Part shown: positions 35,091 to 48,113 of the stretch, one piece after another | Layout of the letters: every line of letters starts with the position of its first letter | How positions within the stretch are numbered: position 1 is the stretch's first letter | Assembly: GCF_000003815.2 (NCBI RefSeq) | Contig: NC_049980.1 | Coordinates: 15,406,154-15,470,153 of the forward strand | Origin: Branchiostoma floridae | Lineage: Eukaryota > Chordata > Leptocardii > Amphioxiformes > Branchiostomatidae | Length of the DNA: 64,000 bases | Direction of reading: 5' to 3' | Position numbers and translations under genes: made by a program | Notes under the pieces: generated by a model | The model's input: only the letters and a program-made list of their open reading frames with translations | Told to the model about the DNA's origin: nothing | The model's database searches: none

Positions 35091-35094
35091 ACAC

Positions 35095-36933
35095 AACCTA
35101 TGAATAAAATCAATGTATCACAACATAGAATATTGCGTTAAAACTCCACACGGCATGTCACAATACTTTCAGTCTTTCTGCGGGGTGAGACAAGGGTGTA
35201 ACATAAGTCCCCTCCTTTTTAACCTTTATATTAACGATTTCCCGGCCCTATTAAATCCAATATCTTGTGACTCCCTATTCTTAAAAGATACTCCTGTAAA
35301 CAGCATATTTTGGGCTGATGATCTTGTACTTGTATCGAAATCAGAAGCAGGCCTAAAAGAATGCTTGAGTGCACTGGACCAATTTTGCTCTCTGTGGAAA
35401 TTATCAATCAATAAGAACAAAACAAAAGTAATGATCTTTTCCAAAAACGGGCGGGCAGTCAATAACAAACATTCACCTTTCACATCTCAGGGTCAAACTA
35501 TAGAGATAACCAACTTTTATACCTACCTAGGAGTGGACATAACACCTTCAGGATCTTTTAGTCGAGCCATAAAACAGTTAAGATTAAAAGCACTACGGGC
35601 CTCGTTCAAATTGAAATCATTCTTATCATCTAATTCCAACCCCTCGATTTCCCTAGCTATTGATCTGTTTAACAGCCTGGTTAAACCTATCCTACTTTAT
35701 TGTAGTGAGCTCACAGGAATAAATGCACAATGTAGAGATCTAATATTCAAAGGGATTCCCGAATGTCAAAATGAAACGACTAGAACAGCTATAGCCACAG
35801 TCCTCAGCCCGATATTGGGATCAGAAGTTAATATACTTAGAGCCTCTCGTCAGGGAAATATATCAGAAGCCTCGCCTATCGATACTCGTCCCATTCTTGT
35901 TCGATTCAAGAAATACAATGACAAACTGAACGTGATATACCAGTCTGACACTTTGTTTAGGAACCAGAATATAACAATAGAACAACCAAAAATCTCATAT
36001 GAAATACCTGACTTAGAATACGTACTCTTAAACTTCTGCAAAATTTTACTTCATGTACCGAAAAGCTCTGTCAATGCTGCCGTAAGAGGTGAATTAGGAG
36101 TATTTCCTCTATTCGTTGACAGTCAAACACATCTGATTAAATACTGGCTAAGATTGCATACTCTACCAAATGACAGGATTGTTAAAAAGGCTTACGACAC
36201 TTCAGTCGAAAAAGAACATGACTGGGCTACTCACGTTCAGGACATTTTATGCCGACATGGGTTCCAAAATGTTTGGATTAACCCCGCTGTTAATGCCAAA
36301 CATTTTGGGAACATATTTAAAGAACGTCTAAAAGACACGTTTCTTTCTGGCTGGAGGGAACAGCTCAAAAGCACCAACAAACTAAAAACCTATTCGAAAA
36401 TTAAAAAACACTTTGGTATGGAAGAATATCTCAAATCAATTCATAATAGACCATTTAGATACAGCATTACAAAACTGAGAATAAGCGCACATTGTTTAGA
36501 AATCGAAAAAGGTCGTCACCGTAACACACCAGCCACTCAGAGACTGTGTCCTACATGTCATGAAAATATAGAAGATGAATTCCACTTTGTAATGAAATGT
36601 CCTACCTACAGTAAAGAGAGAGAAACATTGTTTAAGAATATTAGAACCAAAACACACATCTCTCTTACTGGTGCAGAAAACGATATTTTCAATATATTGC
36701 TCTCATGTTCAACTCATACATCCGTCTACGTAGGCCAGTTTCTTCATAATGTATTCCAAATGCGAGACCAGATTACTCATACATAGCTGTACTGTTATTG
36801 ATAATGTTTTGTTATTGTTTTGTATGTAGCCTCTTAGTACTATTGTCTGTATAGCTATTAGTTGTTATTATTTGCCATACATTGTACCCTGTGCGATTGT
36901 TGAGCAATAAACTCATTCATTCATTCATTCATT
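35095..36933 (+). mobile_element. 5'-truncated LINE (non-LTR retrotransposon)
   Basis: The element consists of an open reverse-transcriptase C-terminal frame, a short 3' untranslated region, AATAAA at 36906-36911 and a (CATT)n tail at 36914-36933. The 5' part, including the endonuclease and the first RT blocks, is missing, as expected from incomplete target-primed reverse transcription. The 5' boundary is placed just before the first conserved residues; I could not find a target-site duplication. It is probably in the jockey/CR1/L2 group, but the clade cannot be fixed by eye. Confidence 0.85.
35113..36786 (+). CDS. LINE reverse transcriptase fragment, C-terminal 557 codons
   Basis: The frame shows RT block B as GVRQGCNISPLLFNLYINDF, the catalytic block as FWADDLVLVS (the F/YxDD position), then LSINKNKTKVMIF and YTYLGVDI, which correspond to later palm/thumb blocks. 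Towards the C terminus it has ITKLRISAHCLEIEKGRH and the knuckle CPTCHENIEDEFHFVMKC. The upstream in-frame TGA at 35101-35103 and the missing fingers region show it is a fragment, so the ATG is incidental. The frame is intact over 557 codons, which suggests a young insertion. It is not a host gene. Confidence 0.85.
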   Translation: MYHNIEYCVKTPHGMSQYFQSFCGVRQGCNISPLLFNLYINDFPALLNPISCDSLFLKDTPVNSIFWADDLVLVSKSEAGLKECLSALDQFCSLWKLSINKNKTKVMIFSKNGRAVNNKHSPFTSQGQTIEITNFYTYLGVDITPSGSFSRAIKQLRLKALRASFKLKSFLSSNSNPSISLAIDLFNSLVKPILLYCSELTGINAQCRDLIFKGIPECQNETTRTAIATVLSPILGSEVNILRASRQGNISEASPIDTRPILVRFKKYNDKLNVIYQSDTLFRNQNITIEQPKISYEIPDLEYVLLNFCKILLHVPKSSVNAAVRGELGVFPLFVDSQTHLIKYWLRLHTLPNDRIVKKAYDTSVEKEHDWATHVQDILCRHGFQNVWINPAVNAKHFGNIFKERLKDTFLSGWREQLKSTNKLKTYSKIKKHFGMEEYLKSIHNRPFRYSITKLRISAHCLEIEKGRHRNTPATQRLCPTCHENIEDEFHFVMKCPTYSKERETLFKNIRTKTHISLTGAENDIFNILLSCSTHTSVYVGQFLHNVFQMRDQITHT

Positions 36934-39900
36934 TGATTACTTCAAATACGGGAAATGCAGCCTTCCATGATGCATGGTGCAATACGGAGTGTGTGTGCAG
37001 TATGAAATGACCTGTGTTACTTGATAATGTGCACAGCCTGGACATGAGGACCCTATATGACATAAAATTCTACATTCAGTGCAGGCTCGTAGATGGCGAC
37101 AATCAGGCCTGGATGTAGAGTGAGCATTAAAATAACACTTATATCCCACAAACTGCTCATAACCCTCACAGTTCAATCACACGAATGACTCCTGCTGTAC
37201 ACATCAATCAGACTTTACTGCCTCCGTTTGGGATACTAAACACTGCAGCCAAGAAAAGCTTGTCATAATAATATCCCTCTTTGGATGAACTGTGGTCATC
37301 GTCTTAACATTGTCTGGGTCATCGAAAGACATTTTCATTTAAGACAATCGGCAAAATGTCAAAAACCAATTCAGCGCGTAAGTCCTGAAGTCATAGGTTC
37401 CTATCTTTATTGACATCTAACTTTTGGAATAATGCATATTTCATTCCCTTCCCCCTGCTAACAGAATATTGAACCTACCTTTGCTGGCCCCCAGTGTGGG
37501 TTGGTGTACAGCTTGCCATTAAAGTATGACCACCTTCTTTATTTCTCCAAACCAATCAAAGTGTATAAACTACACAGCTGCACAGCCTGGTGGCCATGAA
37601 TTTCAATTGTTCCCTGGGCAGCCAACATCCTGCAGCGCGTCTTTATGAATTCAGAAGGCTCTTTCATGATCATATCTAACCTCATAATTTCCAATAACTT
37701 CATGTTCTTCTTTCATTAAATCATGATGACTACTGCAGTTACACCCTTTTGTTCATACATGCCTGTATTCCAATACACCCTAACCCTAATATACAGGTAG
37801 GAGTGTCCGTAAATAGGGGCATTATAGGGCTGCCCGAACATCATGCTGAAGCAAATTCTTGATCATATAAACTTAAAGTGTTTCTGACACCAATGACATC
37901 AAAGTGCATGCGCAATGTTTGTCTGATTATAATCAATGATAATACAAGTTAGTTGTGCTTACAGATCATAGACTGTCACATTTGTACAAGATGTAACGTT
38001 TCACCCTTCTGATATTATTGAACATCAAGAAGTGTGTATTTTCAGTGCAAATGTCTGTGTTTATTGAATGATACTATTATCATTAATAAAGAATAGTTGT
38101 ATTCAGGTGTCATGAACACTTTAAAGTTTTGTTTTCCAAACTTTCTTTAACTGAGTGCTGCTGCATGTAATTCTCCGTCCCTACAACTGAGAAGTCAACC
38201 GAGTACATTAGCAGGGCCAAAACTTCAAGAGTTTAAGACGAAGATGTTATTACTTTTAGTCATTTTCCAGATCTTCCAGATCTTTCGTCAACGGAAAATA
38301 CCTTGAGCTTTAGGTCTTTACTGACGAAGAAGATGCTATCATGATTACATTTCATGATTTCTGCATCTTTCATCAAATGAATACCCCAAGGATGTCATGC
38401 AGACTAGGTTTAGGAATATCCTCAGGTTGCAGCAACGTCTGTCCAATCTTCTGGTTGATGGAACACTGCAAGATTCATTTGTAAACTTAAATGGAAAATA
38501 GCGTTTTTTCAGTGCCTAATTTACACAATTTGGCCAAAAGCTTGCTCAACTCCAGGTCTATCTGTCAAGATAGCCTCTAGATCTGTTGATATACGTGCAC
38601 ACAATCCTGCTTTAATTATATCCAGTGTAGGAGGCTTGTTGAGCATCATGCATGGCTGGCTACTTCCAATTATGTACGTTGACAGTTTCCAGCATTCCAC
38701 CTAATGAACTTTATACATTTCAGACTTTGACTACAAGCTGCACCAGAACTTCTAAAAGAGTTAATTATGTAAATCACATTAACACCTATTAGTCTCCAAG
38801 CATATATATGTATTGTCAGTGGTGGTGTAAATTACAAAATGTACTCTCAAATCAGAAGTTTGTGACTGAAGTTGTGACTGAAGTTGTGACCTTCTTCACA
38901 TTTCTATCCGGCAGAAAGAAAACAGGGCCATGAGGAGAAATTTTTGCCACCTAGAGTGGTTTAAGCATAATTCACACCACCAATGACATTATATTGTTGT
39001 GCTTTGCTGGAGCTAAGCATCCATTTCTTAGTACAAAGGAGCTTCTCCAAGATAATCAAAATTTCTCATGTTCCTGAAGCCAGATTAATATAATCATGAA
39101 GACTGCAGAGCATTTGCATTACCATGCATGTTCAATTCACCTGCCACTCCCAAGATCAGATAACCTGCACTGTGTTCCTGTATTATAATATTGATCTATG
39201 TGTTGTAGCTTGTAAAGTTGCTGCCATGCATTTTAGTAGGTTTGTACATATACATTTAGTTACTGTCCCACAATCTGGCTAGATGTCAAGATGATAGCAG
39301 GATGGGAAAGCCCTTTCAAAAAAAGACTTCTTGCTCCAGAAAACTTAATGATCTGGATAGAGTAAAGTGTATTCTGTCTGCACTCAAGCATTGAACATGT
39401 TAGTCTGGCACAGAATATGGGCTCACAACAAAGTATACTCACTTTTATGATCTTAAAGTGGATGGTTTGGCGAAGACTTTCTACAACTCCAAGTCTGCCA
39501 AGATTGTTAAAATAGGTGTAATGTCAAGATTTCAATTTGATCAATTTTTTTTGGCCATCCCGTTTTTCTGACACACAAATTCAGTTTCTTATTTCTTGGA
39601 TTTTGGCAGGGACATAATGGAGCAAGCAGGCAAAAAACAAATTAAACACACAGGTATTAATAGATCCAAAGGCAACCATATTATCAATGTTTAGTGCATT
39701 CATATTATCAATGTTTAGTGCATTCATACACGGAAAAGCCTTAACAACTACAAATGTACAAAGGAAATGGCAGTCACTCTTTTCAACTGTTGAGAATAAA
39801 CAGCTCCCTGAATCCAGGGCTGGGAATGTTTAATACCTTTGGATTTTTTTTTCAAACCTACTGTGATCCCAGAACCAAAAATGTGAATTGATGTGGCCTT

Positions 39901-40924
39901 GAAATGCATTAAAAAAGCAATAATGGAGTAGCAAGAATACAATACAATCCCTCCTAAAATATGCTTGATGAAGGATTCCTCTCCCCATGGAGTATACCAC
40001 ATCTTCACAAAACCCCAGAGGTGGCCCTATTGAGGGCACTAAATTTCCCTGTCTGGTGACAGGATAACAGAAGGACTTTAAGGTCACTCCCACCAGGCCA
40101 GATGTTGGCCTTGATTGGAATTGTCATCCCCCACCCCCATGATTAGCAGTTAAAGATAACAAATGCCTGGGTGGGGACACCCTAATCAGAACAACCCACA
40201 CTGTCCATTTCCATGAGGATGCAGAGTTTATCAGACATGATGGCTACTTCCCAACCTGATGATATCATGGGGACTGCACTGGTAGATACACATCTGGACC
40301 TGCTGACCTTGTCTTGGAATTAGAAAAGGGGAAAATCAATAGTTAACAGGCAGGTGGGATTGGGCTGTTTTCTGCCACCATCAGTCCCAGACTGTATGTT
40401 TATATAGTTTATCATAGTCCATTGTGCATGTAGGCTTGTACTTTCTAAAGTCTTAATTCACAACCAGGGAGGAATATGCATGTGTAACAGCTGATGTTTC
40501 AATGATGTGTGTTCAAACCATAAATGGATAAAACCACCAATATTGACTAATCATGAGTACAATTTGTGTTTTTTAAGGAATTACATGCATACAACTACAT
40601 TATAATTTGTTGGTTCTTGGAATTTGAAATATACTTCTTAACTGCAATATCAACATGAACATAGACACTTGTACATGTACATTGCAACATTAGAGTCTGC
40701 GAGGAGAGACTGTACATGGCACACACAGTATCATAGGTTAAATCTGGAGTCAAGTTTTCCTCCCAGCCTTTTCCATTTTGCCCCCTTGCTGAAATTTTAA
40801 ATTGAATAAATATAAAATATCTGACAACCAACGAAATAACTATATGTGGCCTAAATACAACATACATATAAAGTATACAAGCTGACATATTTGGAGACCA
40901 AATAAATGTAACTACAACATATTT
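36934..40924. other. Intergenic, no gene supported
   Basis: No coding sequence was recognised. A 24-bp perfect tandem duplication lies at 39678-39725 (unit begins ATATTATCAATGTTTAGTGC). Confidence 0.5.
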
Positions 40925-41086
40925 TAAATGCATTTAAGTTTGAGGGGATTTAATTTCGTGGTAGCGGGGAAAAAGGACTTTTAAAGGTGGTTTTAATTTC
41001 GCGGTAACACCATGGACTGCAGTCTAATACCATAATAGAAAAATATTAAACATTAATCCACCGCAAACATTTCTGCATTTACAGTA
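40925..41086. mobile_element. MITE of the ACTGTAAATGCA family (copy 2)
   Basis: It ends in TGCATTTACAGT (41074-41085), the right terminal repeat of the 48-kb copy. It contains the same blocks: GGGGATTTAATTTCGTGGTAG, GGTGGTTTTAATTTCGCGGT and CCACCGCAAACATTTCTGC. The left end is decayed (AAATGCATTTAAG). Confidence 0.7.
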
Positions 41087-43995
41087 TATTTGCACAAACA
41101 TGCATATCATAAGGTTTTCAAAAACATACCTGATAGTAGGCAGCTCAGCAAAGATGATGACAGCTGATGAAATACCACTGCTGCTTCATTACTGTTCTAC
41201 ATCATTTGACACTCATGTAATGATGAATTCAGCTTCATATGGTGTTGACGGCCATATTCAGTTGTCATATCTGCTGTCATGTACTGCTGTCATGACCCGA
41301 TGAAGATCAGCTCTATGCTGGAGGGCTAGATGGTATATCAAAAAGCTTTATGGGCACATCATAATCCAGCCTCAAGTCCATTAAGGCTTGGATATGTTCT
41401 TCCCTCCATAACATCAATCAAACATCTGTTCCCTTATTCCAGCTTTCCCACCCCATACTACCTTTCTATAGTCCTTTTATCAACCATTTCCATTATAATT
41501 TTTCCAAGTTTGATTCACCATCCAATCATTCCATATCTGCACCATCTTTTTTTCCCTCGAGTATACAGACTTCCTTCCAGAAGTTGCTCTTGGTGTCTGG
41601 TCCCACAAGCGTTAAACTTCACAATGTATTTCCTGAGTAATAGAACAACATTGATTGATGTGGCGAGTTTCTGTAGATTACGGTTGAATACCTTACATGA
41701 GGGAGTTTAGAGCTTGCATGTGCGAAATGTCAGTACCTTTGGGGCAGTGTTATCTTGTGCAGTGCATGTTCTGAAATAATGTGTGTAGAATTGGCTGTAT
41801 GTGGGCAGAAGATACATGCTGATGAGTGACTAAGTGATGATTGCCTGAAGCTGTAGACAACAGCAGACATAAAAAAAGTCTGCCACCTCCATGTTCTCAT
41901 TCCTTGTGTTATGTCAACTCTATCTATCAGTAGTCTTCATGCTTCAGAGAATCGTCAGGGTCAGTTTATTACAAACCCTTCCTGGCTGTCACCTCAGGTT
42001 GTATACTACTAACATTCGGTCCACCTAATTTTTTCAGGTCCGGTTTTTCTGGACCGGTCCAATAAGAAAAACCAGTTTTGTACCGGTACGCTGTACCGAT
42101 ACCCAGCCCTAGTGTGAAGTATACTGATTTCTCACTGGAGCTCTGTGTCACTTTGCTCTGTACAACCTCTCTTTCCACCTGTCAACCAGCAAAAGTATGG
42201 CAGTCAACCATACCTAAAATCATGATACCCCATGAAAATTGAATTTTAACACTCTTACTAGCAAGTAGCAATGCTGCACCCCATAGAGAATCTTAACACC
42301 TTCAGGTCTTTTTACACATAACCTTAACTTTGCCCCCTTCCGGATTACTGTTTATCTGATTAAGGGATTGACCGAGGTGTTTTTTAAAAACTTTCATCTT
42401 GTTGTGTTTTAAACATGTTCCTTTTACAGTGTTTTTGACCGAAACAAATATGATGTTGGACACTCATTCCATTGTTACTACTAGCATATAATGCCACAAC
42501 TTGTACTTTCCTGTGTCAGTAATTACTACTCTACCCCTGCCTATGAATTTCCCACTTAATTCATTATTGGATGTTGTTGCCTGGTGGGGAAGTTTGTGAC
42601 TGTGCCTGTCAGAGGAACACTCAGTGGGGATCACCAGGACAACCTTCATTACTCAGGTGACCCTCCCCTTCCCTCCTTCTGAGTCCTTGCACGTTTGATC
42701 TCCCACACAAGCAAGTAGAGCGGCACAACGACATGACTTCATCTTGGTGAAACTTGGCAGTTTAATTTAGCAAATGTACAATAAATACAAAGGAAGCGGA
42801 TTTCGCTCATCTGCAGCATGACTAATAAAGTGGTGGCAAGATTTGTGGCGCTGAAGGTCAGGCCGCTGCACATGGCGGAACCAGGTAAAAATATCTCACC
42901 TCACAGCTGCCTTTATCAGCTCGATAAAATCATGTTAGTACAACAAATGCATTACATGGCAATACAAGGGATTATCCCTTCTCTTTTGGACAACACATCT
43001 ACAAAATTTAAAACTCTTCTACTACAGACTATGGCACTTGAATTCAACACATACATGTATTTCAAGCTGACATTCTCTAGATACAACTAATGCACATAAA
43101 AATAATACATATTAACTTTGTTTCTGCACAATACATGATTGTGTAATTACTAACGGTATACACTACACTCTATACAACTTTACCTTAAAAAATTAAAATG
43201 TGCCCAGCTACTATCCTATGGGCTTCATTCTGTACAGTTTAGGTAAAACTTTGCTGCCAGGTCATGTCATCTTGATTGTATGCTTCATGTACCACATGAA
43301 TGATATTGCCATAACAAATTGCCATTTATGAAAAATAGATCAATTTCTGGTTCAACATTGGGGTTGGGGCTACACAAGCCCAATTAATTGGGATTATAGG
43401 TGGCCAAGAACAATGTCTCAAGACTAGTCATTGTGTTGATCATGTTTCTGGCATGCCAACTGTGGTGCATGACAGCTGCTAGCTTGCAAATGATGCAAAT
43501 TAGGAAATCGGCTTTACTGCTTCTTCTAAGCATAGACAAAGTTTGTTGGCTGAAGTTAATTACTCAGACCAATTATACAAAATGTACTTTGATTTTTTTG
43601 GAGTTGATACTTTACAGTCCTTCTATCCACTAGCAGGTGTATCATCAAGAAAGGTATGAGGTTTCTAAAATTAAAATTAATTCATCTTAGAGCACCAACA
43701 GTACATCACAATAATCTCCATAGCTTGAATGCAGTCAGAACAAGCTGTTGTCAAACACATTTTTCACAAGATCTGTAGGCTGCAATGAAGTCTCCATCAC
43801 ATAATATCACACATAAATGCAAAATTTACCATATTTTCTAACAAAAAGGATCTATCCTTACATTTAACTGACAGGACAAGAAGTTATATGGACTTCTTGC
43901 CTTGCCAGTCCTATCTACATTAATTTTTATGATCAGTTCACACCACATAACAGTTACCATATTTCAGGCTGATGGTGACAGGTGCTCTGTTTCAA
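41087..43995. other. Intergenic with a repeat sharing an end with the 46-kb block
   Basis: No gene is supported. At 42040-42111 a GC-richer stretch with ACCGGT inverted motifs ends CTGTACCGATACCCAGCCCTA. That end recurs with one change at 46154-46174, so both are members of one dispersed repeat. The remainder is AT-rich with no recognised feature. Confidence 0.45.
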
Positions 43996-44008
43996 AGGTC
44001 AAAGTTCA
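43996..44008 (+). promoter_or_regulatory. DR1-type nuclear-receptor site
   Basis: AGGTCA-A-AGTTCA is a direct repeat of hexamers with one-base spacing, the classical element for HNF4, COUP-TF and RXR dimers. It lies in a stretch of less AT-biased sequence (about 43,970-44,420) with no gene, which could be a distal enhancer. A single 13-base match can occur by chance. Confidence 0.3.
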
Positions 44009-44932
44009 CCCCAACTTCAGTGTTGGTAACTTTCCTGCAAATCCCCCAAACTGCTGACCCCTCCCTACATCTAGACTGGCCATGCTGACAGCCCGTGGAC
44101 CATGTAATGAGTTCCCGCCACACGTATCCGCCATTGACTCCCCTGTCATTGCATCATCTAGACAGGAGCACAAAGTCACCACCCTCATTGATTGGATATA
44201 GGGGGCCCTGGAATTGAACAGGAGCCATCCCTACTATTATTCCTCTGCCCAATTTCTGTTCAACTTTAAGTTAGGCTTTAAAAGAATCTTTGGGAGGTCT
44301 TTGCCTGGCTGTGAAATAATCTGTAGGAAGCTGGGCAGCGGAGGCAGGTGTTGAAGGAGGAGATATGAGGCTCTGTATTCGAGTGCTGGCGCTGGCTCAA
44401 TATTTCATCACCCCAGGGAAGGTGGGCCCAGATGTTTGGAACCAATCTACTTCACTAGTGGCATGGACAATTTAGGAGAAATATTTCCCACCACTGACCC
44501 TTGGCTCCACTAGGACATACATCCCATTGTTTGAATGGCACGACAGTCTCCCTTGCTAATGAAAGTGGGTCAACTGGTCTCAGAGGAGGATATGAATCTA
44601 AATGGTCATCATAGATTAGAGACACAAATTTTTCAAGTTCTAATCTTATGCTGTAAGAATATGGTATTTCCCAAAAAACTGTTCAGCAAAGACAGATGGG
44701 TATTGTGCATAGAAGTTTGAATGGCTCCAATAACATTCTGATGATCTACATTTTGCCACACCATGTTCAAAACATTGTCTTCAAATATCCTAAGAGCTAA
44801 TGATGAATAATATGATGAGCAATCAGTCCTCAGTGAATTCCATAATGGCTAGTCACTCCAAATCTTACTGGTAGGTGTAAACACTTCATTTAGGCAAGTG
44901 ATTGGTTGACAATCCCCAGTGCCCAAGGAATA
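44009..44932. other. Intergenic, nothing further recognised
   Basis: No credible open frame, RNA gene or repeat was recognised between the DR1 site and the palindrome. Confidence 0.45.
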
Positions 44933-45029
44933 TCAGCATCTCTCCTTGGTGCTGAATTGTCATCTTTCTGTCTATCCTTGCCAAGGATAGACAGAAAGAT
45001 GACAACTCAGTACCAAGGAGAGATGCTGA
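44933..45029. repeat. 97-bp near-perfect palindrome
   Basis: Arms 44933-44980 and 44982-45029 (48 bases each) are inverted copies with two mismatches around a single central base. The outer ends TCAGCA...TCCTTGGTGCTGA match the ends of the intron-15 repeats in copy A and the minisatellite unit at 27.6-28.2 kb. It may be a foldback (MITE-like) element or a hairpin RNA source. Confidence 0.85.
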
Positions 45030-45784
45030 CAAGTTTTTGAGTTCTTCAATTAGTTTCAGAGCTGGCAAAACCCTTGGTGTTAGCAGTAACTAAGCACAGA
45101 GGAGTAACAGTAATTGCTAAGGAGTGATAGCACTGAAAAATGGGTTAATAAGCCTTAGAGGAATTTGTAGACACCTTTGGACACCAATTATCACAAAGAC
45201 AAAAGTGATTAGTCCGACGATGCAAGTAGGAGATGGTATCCTGGGTCAAGCTCATTTACTTGAATTGCTCTCACCTACAGTATAGTTGCTGTAGTTGCTC
45301 TTGCTGTATAATAGGGGCTACAAGTGATAAGGGAGAAACTGGGCCCAACTGTTCCTTCAGCATAACATTTTTGCAGATGCTCGACACTTTTGCTGGACAA
45401 AACGTTTAAAGCAGGATCAGTTTAAGAACTGCTTATTTTCCTTTAAAGAAACATAAGAGAGCAAGGCAGTCCATATCAATGGCAAACAAGTGAGCTCAAG
45501 AAAATTCATATGTTACCAAATGTAAAACACCCTAACAAACATTTTTCTTCAAGTTTCCATCTTCAAGATAAAAGGTTGTATGAGAGCCCTTATATAAATC
45601 TTTACAAAAATAATTCAACAGGCATGCCAATGTCACTAGGGACTAAAACACATCTTATCAGTAGTCCTCATTGAATAAAGAATCACATTTTAATGTATAT
45701 GCACAAGATAGTAGCTGATGGGATGGAACTTTAATCTCTCAGTACAATCATCCGAGGTGCCATCTGCCATCAATTTCTGAGCAA
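45030..45784. other. Intergenic, nothing recognised
   Basis: No gene or repeat could be supported. Confidence 0.45.
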
Positions 45785-46176
45785 GTCCGGTCAGTGGACC
45801 TAAAAAAATCAGTGCACCGGATTTTGGACCAAGCAGAAAATGACCAGATTTTTTTGACTGGTCAGTGGACCTAAAAAAAATCAGTGCACCGGATTTTGGA
45901 CCAAGCAGAAAATGACCAGATCATATCGGCAGGGGTTTACAATGGTTTAGCCCTTATATTACCGGTTCAAGAAAACAACAAGAAAAGTAGAGTTTATAGT
46001 CATTTCTACAGTCAGACTTACATTTGCAAAATACATTCTTTTGTAGAAAATTGGACCACTGTTTTGAGTATTGCCCACTGACAAGTTTTCACAATTAGGT
46101 CCAGGTTCAGGTTTGGGACATGATCCTCTGGATTTGAACTGTACCTGAATATTCTGTACCGATACCCACCCCTAAT
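45785..46176. repeat. Dispersed repeat with an internal tandem duplication
   Basis: A 61-bp unit (45789-45849) is repeated at 45860-45921 with only a one-base difference in an A run. The block ends with CTGTACCGATACCCACCCCTA at 46154-46174, matching the repeat near 42.1 kb. It is non-coding; the class is not identified. Confidence 0.6.
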
Positions 46177-48113
46177 CATGGCACATTGCTATATTATGGA
46201 TATTCTACAGAAATGTTCTCCATTGAAATAATCTGAGCCAAGTATTGTGGCTTTGTGCATTTCTTTCACATGAATCATCATTAACTTGTATGTCACGTAG
46301 AATGGGTGTACCTCGATTCCAAAGTATTTGGGATTGTGACAGGTCCATTTAATCATCAATACAGTGGAAAGTATCAAATAAACAAGATCATAACACCGTG
46401 TCATTATAATAAAACACGGTGTCATGTATCATCATCAGGTTTCAATCCCTAATGGCATTAAACCTGGAGAAAGCAATTCAAGCAAAGACCTTATATCTTC
46501 CCATATGAGTGATAGCATCAATTTTACATGGGAAGGAGAACAGAGAGCCACAAGGGCTGTTTCATGTCTTCCCATGCATGGAGATGTGGAAAGGAAGAAG
46601 GACATTTGTACTGATCTAAGGTTGAGATCATACAACTGTAGCTAGGCCAATATCCATCACTTGTCATAATGTTGCATCTGGGGGAATTAAATGTAGGCTA
46701 AGGTTGGCCATCACCAATTTTGAAGTCTTCCATAAGCTTAGGATCAGTGGCTGTTTGAACCCTTTGGGGGAAATAAAGAGATCTACACAGGATATCTTCG
46801 TTTTGTGAGAATCAAAAACAGAACTTTTCTCTCTAGAAACTCTTCCTGAGTGAAATTCCTATAAATAGAGGGACACTACATCCAGCAATGGTTTCTTAAT
46901 ACCATGAAAACCATGTAGAAACTTGATGCCATTTTCCTGCTGGGTGGGAAAAATCAATTCTCCATTGCCCGCAGAGCAGTTGCAGAACTTTCCAGCACAT
47001 TCATCGCACGCACACCATCTTCCATGAGTCAAACTGAAAGAATAATTTGGAGCGGGCATCTGAGTCCGCATAAAAAATCTGGGGTACAGCCTAGCAGTAA
47101 TTGCATCTCGTTTTGACAGGTTGACAAAACTTTCCTGTGGTAATGTGCAATCCACTGTGTGTGCTACCCTTGGGGCCCAGCTCTCCTATGGATCAATATC
47201 CCTAAATGGCCCCCAGATTATTACACCAGTAATGCTTCCCTCTCCAAAAGTTCACCTGACCATTTCCAAATACCATCCTAAGATTTTCTTTACCACAGAT
47301 TACTTCAATAAAATCACTTCTTCTGAGTAAAGAAATTCTACAGAATACAAAGCCAACCCAATAGCAATCATCTTAAATGCCCATATCCCACTGTAGCGAA
47401 TCGAAATTTGAAGCCATACACAGTTAGACCCACAATTGAAACCTTTCAGCCTAACAAGCCATGAAATCCCAATACATGTAGCTGTCCTTGAGGGAAAAGG
47501 GGACTGAACATTTCACTTTTTGTCTTCATTTATATTATATAGCATAATGACTGCAATATACCTCTGGAATCAAAAGTGTTGCAGAAATCCAGAAAAAAAG
47601 ATTGCAGTTTGAGGAATTCAAGTGTTGCAGAAATATGGAAAACAATTGTAATGTAAGAAATTCCAAACTGCCTTTGGCAGTACATTTCTCTTGCTAAAGC
47701 AAATGCCATTTCTTAGCACTTTCTATACATGTAGAAACACTGGAAGTGTGTTTCAAAGTTACATTTCCATGCGATGGTGTAAATGTGGCAACTGCTGTTT
47801 TTACTATCTACAATTACAATGGATGTTCCTTCCAATCTTCCATTGTTTGTCTCACCTATAGTTCAATAGGATTTGCTCCTGCAGTGGAACACCTTTTGTT
47901 CCTTTCCTGGGCCAACTTCATATCTCCATTCAATCTCCATCACTCCACCCATAATGCATTGTGCTCCATGCATCACGGCTGACCTATTTTCCAACAAAAG
48001 GAGCGGTCCGAGGGAAGAGATTGGAACCGATCTGTCTAGTTAACAGGAAATGAGATGTTGTCTGAGAAATGGATCCAAGAGTTTTTCGATAATGGCCTTG
48101 TTTCAGAAAAACA
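46177..48113. other. Intergenic, no gene supported
   Basis: Short open frames on both strands lack splice context. One minus-strand frame (46859-47155) has a cysteine cluster, WCACDECAGKFCNC, but no other support. Confidence 0.45.

Noticed and set aside
42818-42885. Possible first coding exon (ATG to CCAG|GTAAAA)
   Set aside because: An ATG and a donor are present, but there is no signal peptide, partner exon or recognisable residues.
46859-47155. Minus-strand cysteine-cluster open frame
   Set aside because: The short CxC pattern is isolated, without matching family or splice signals.
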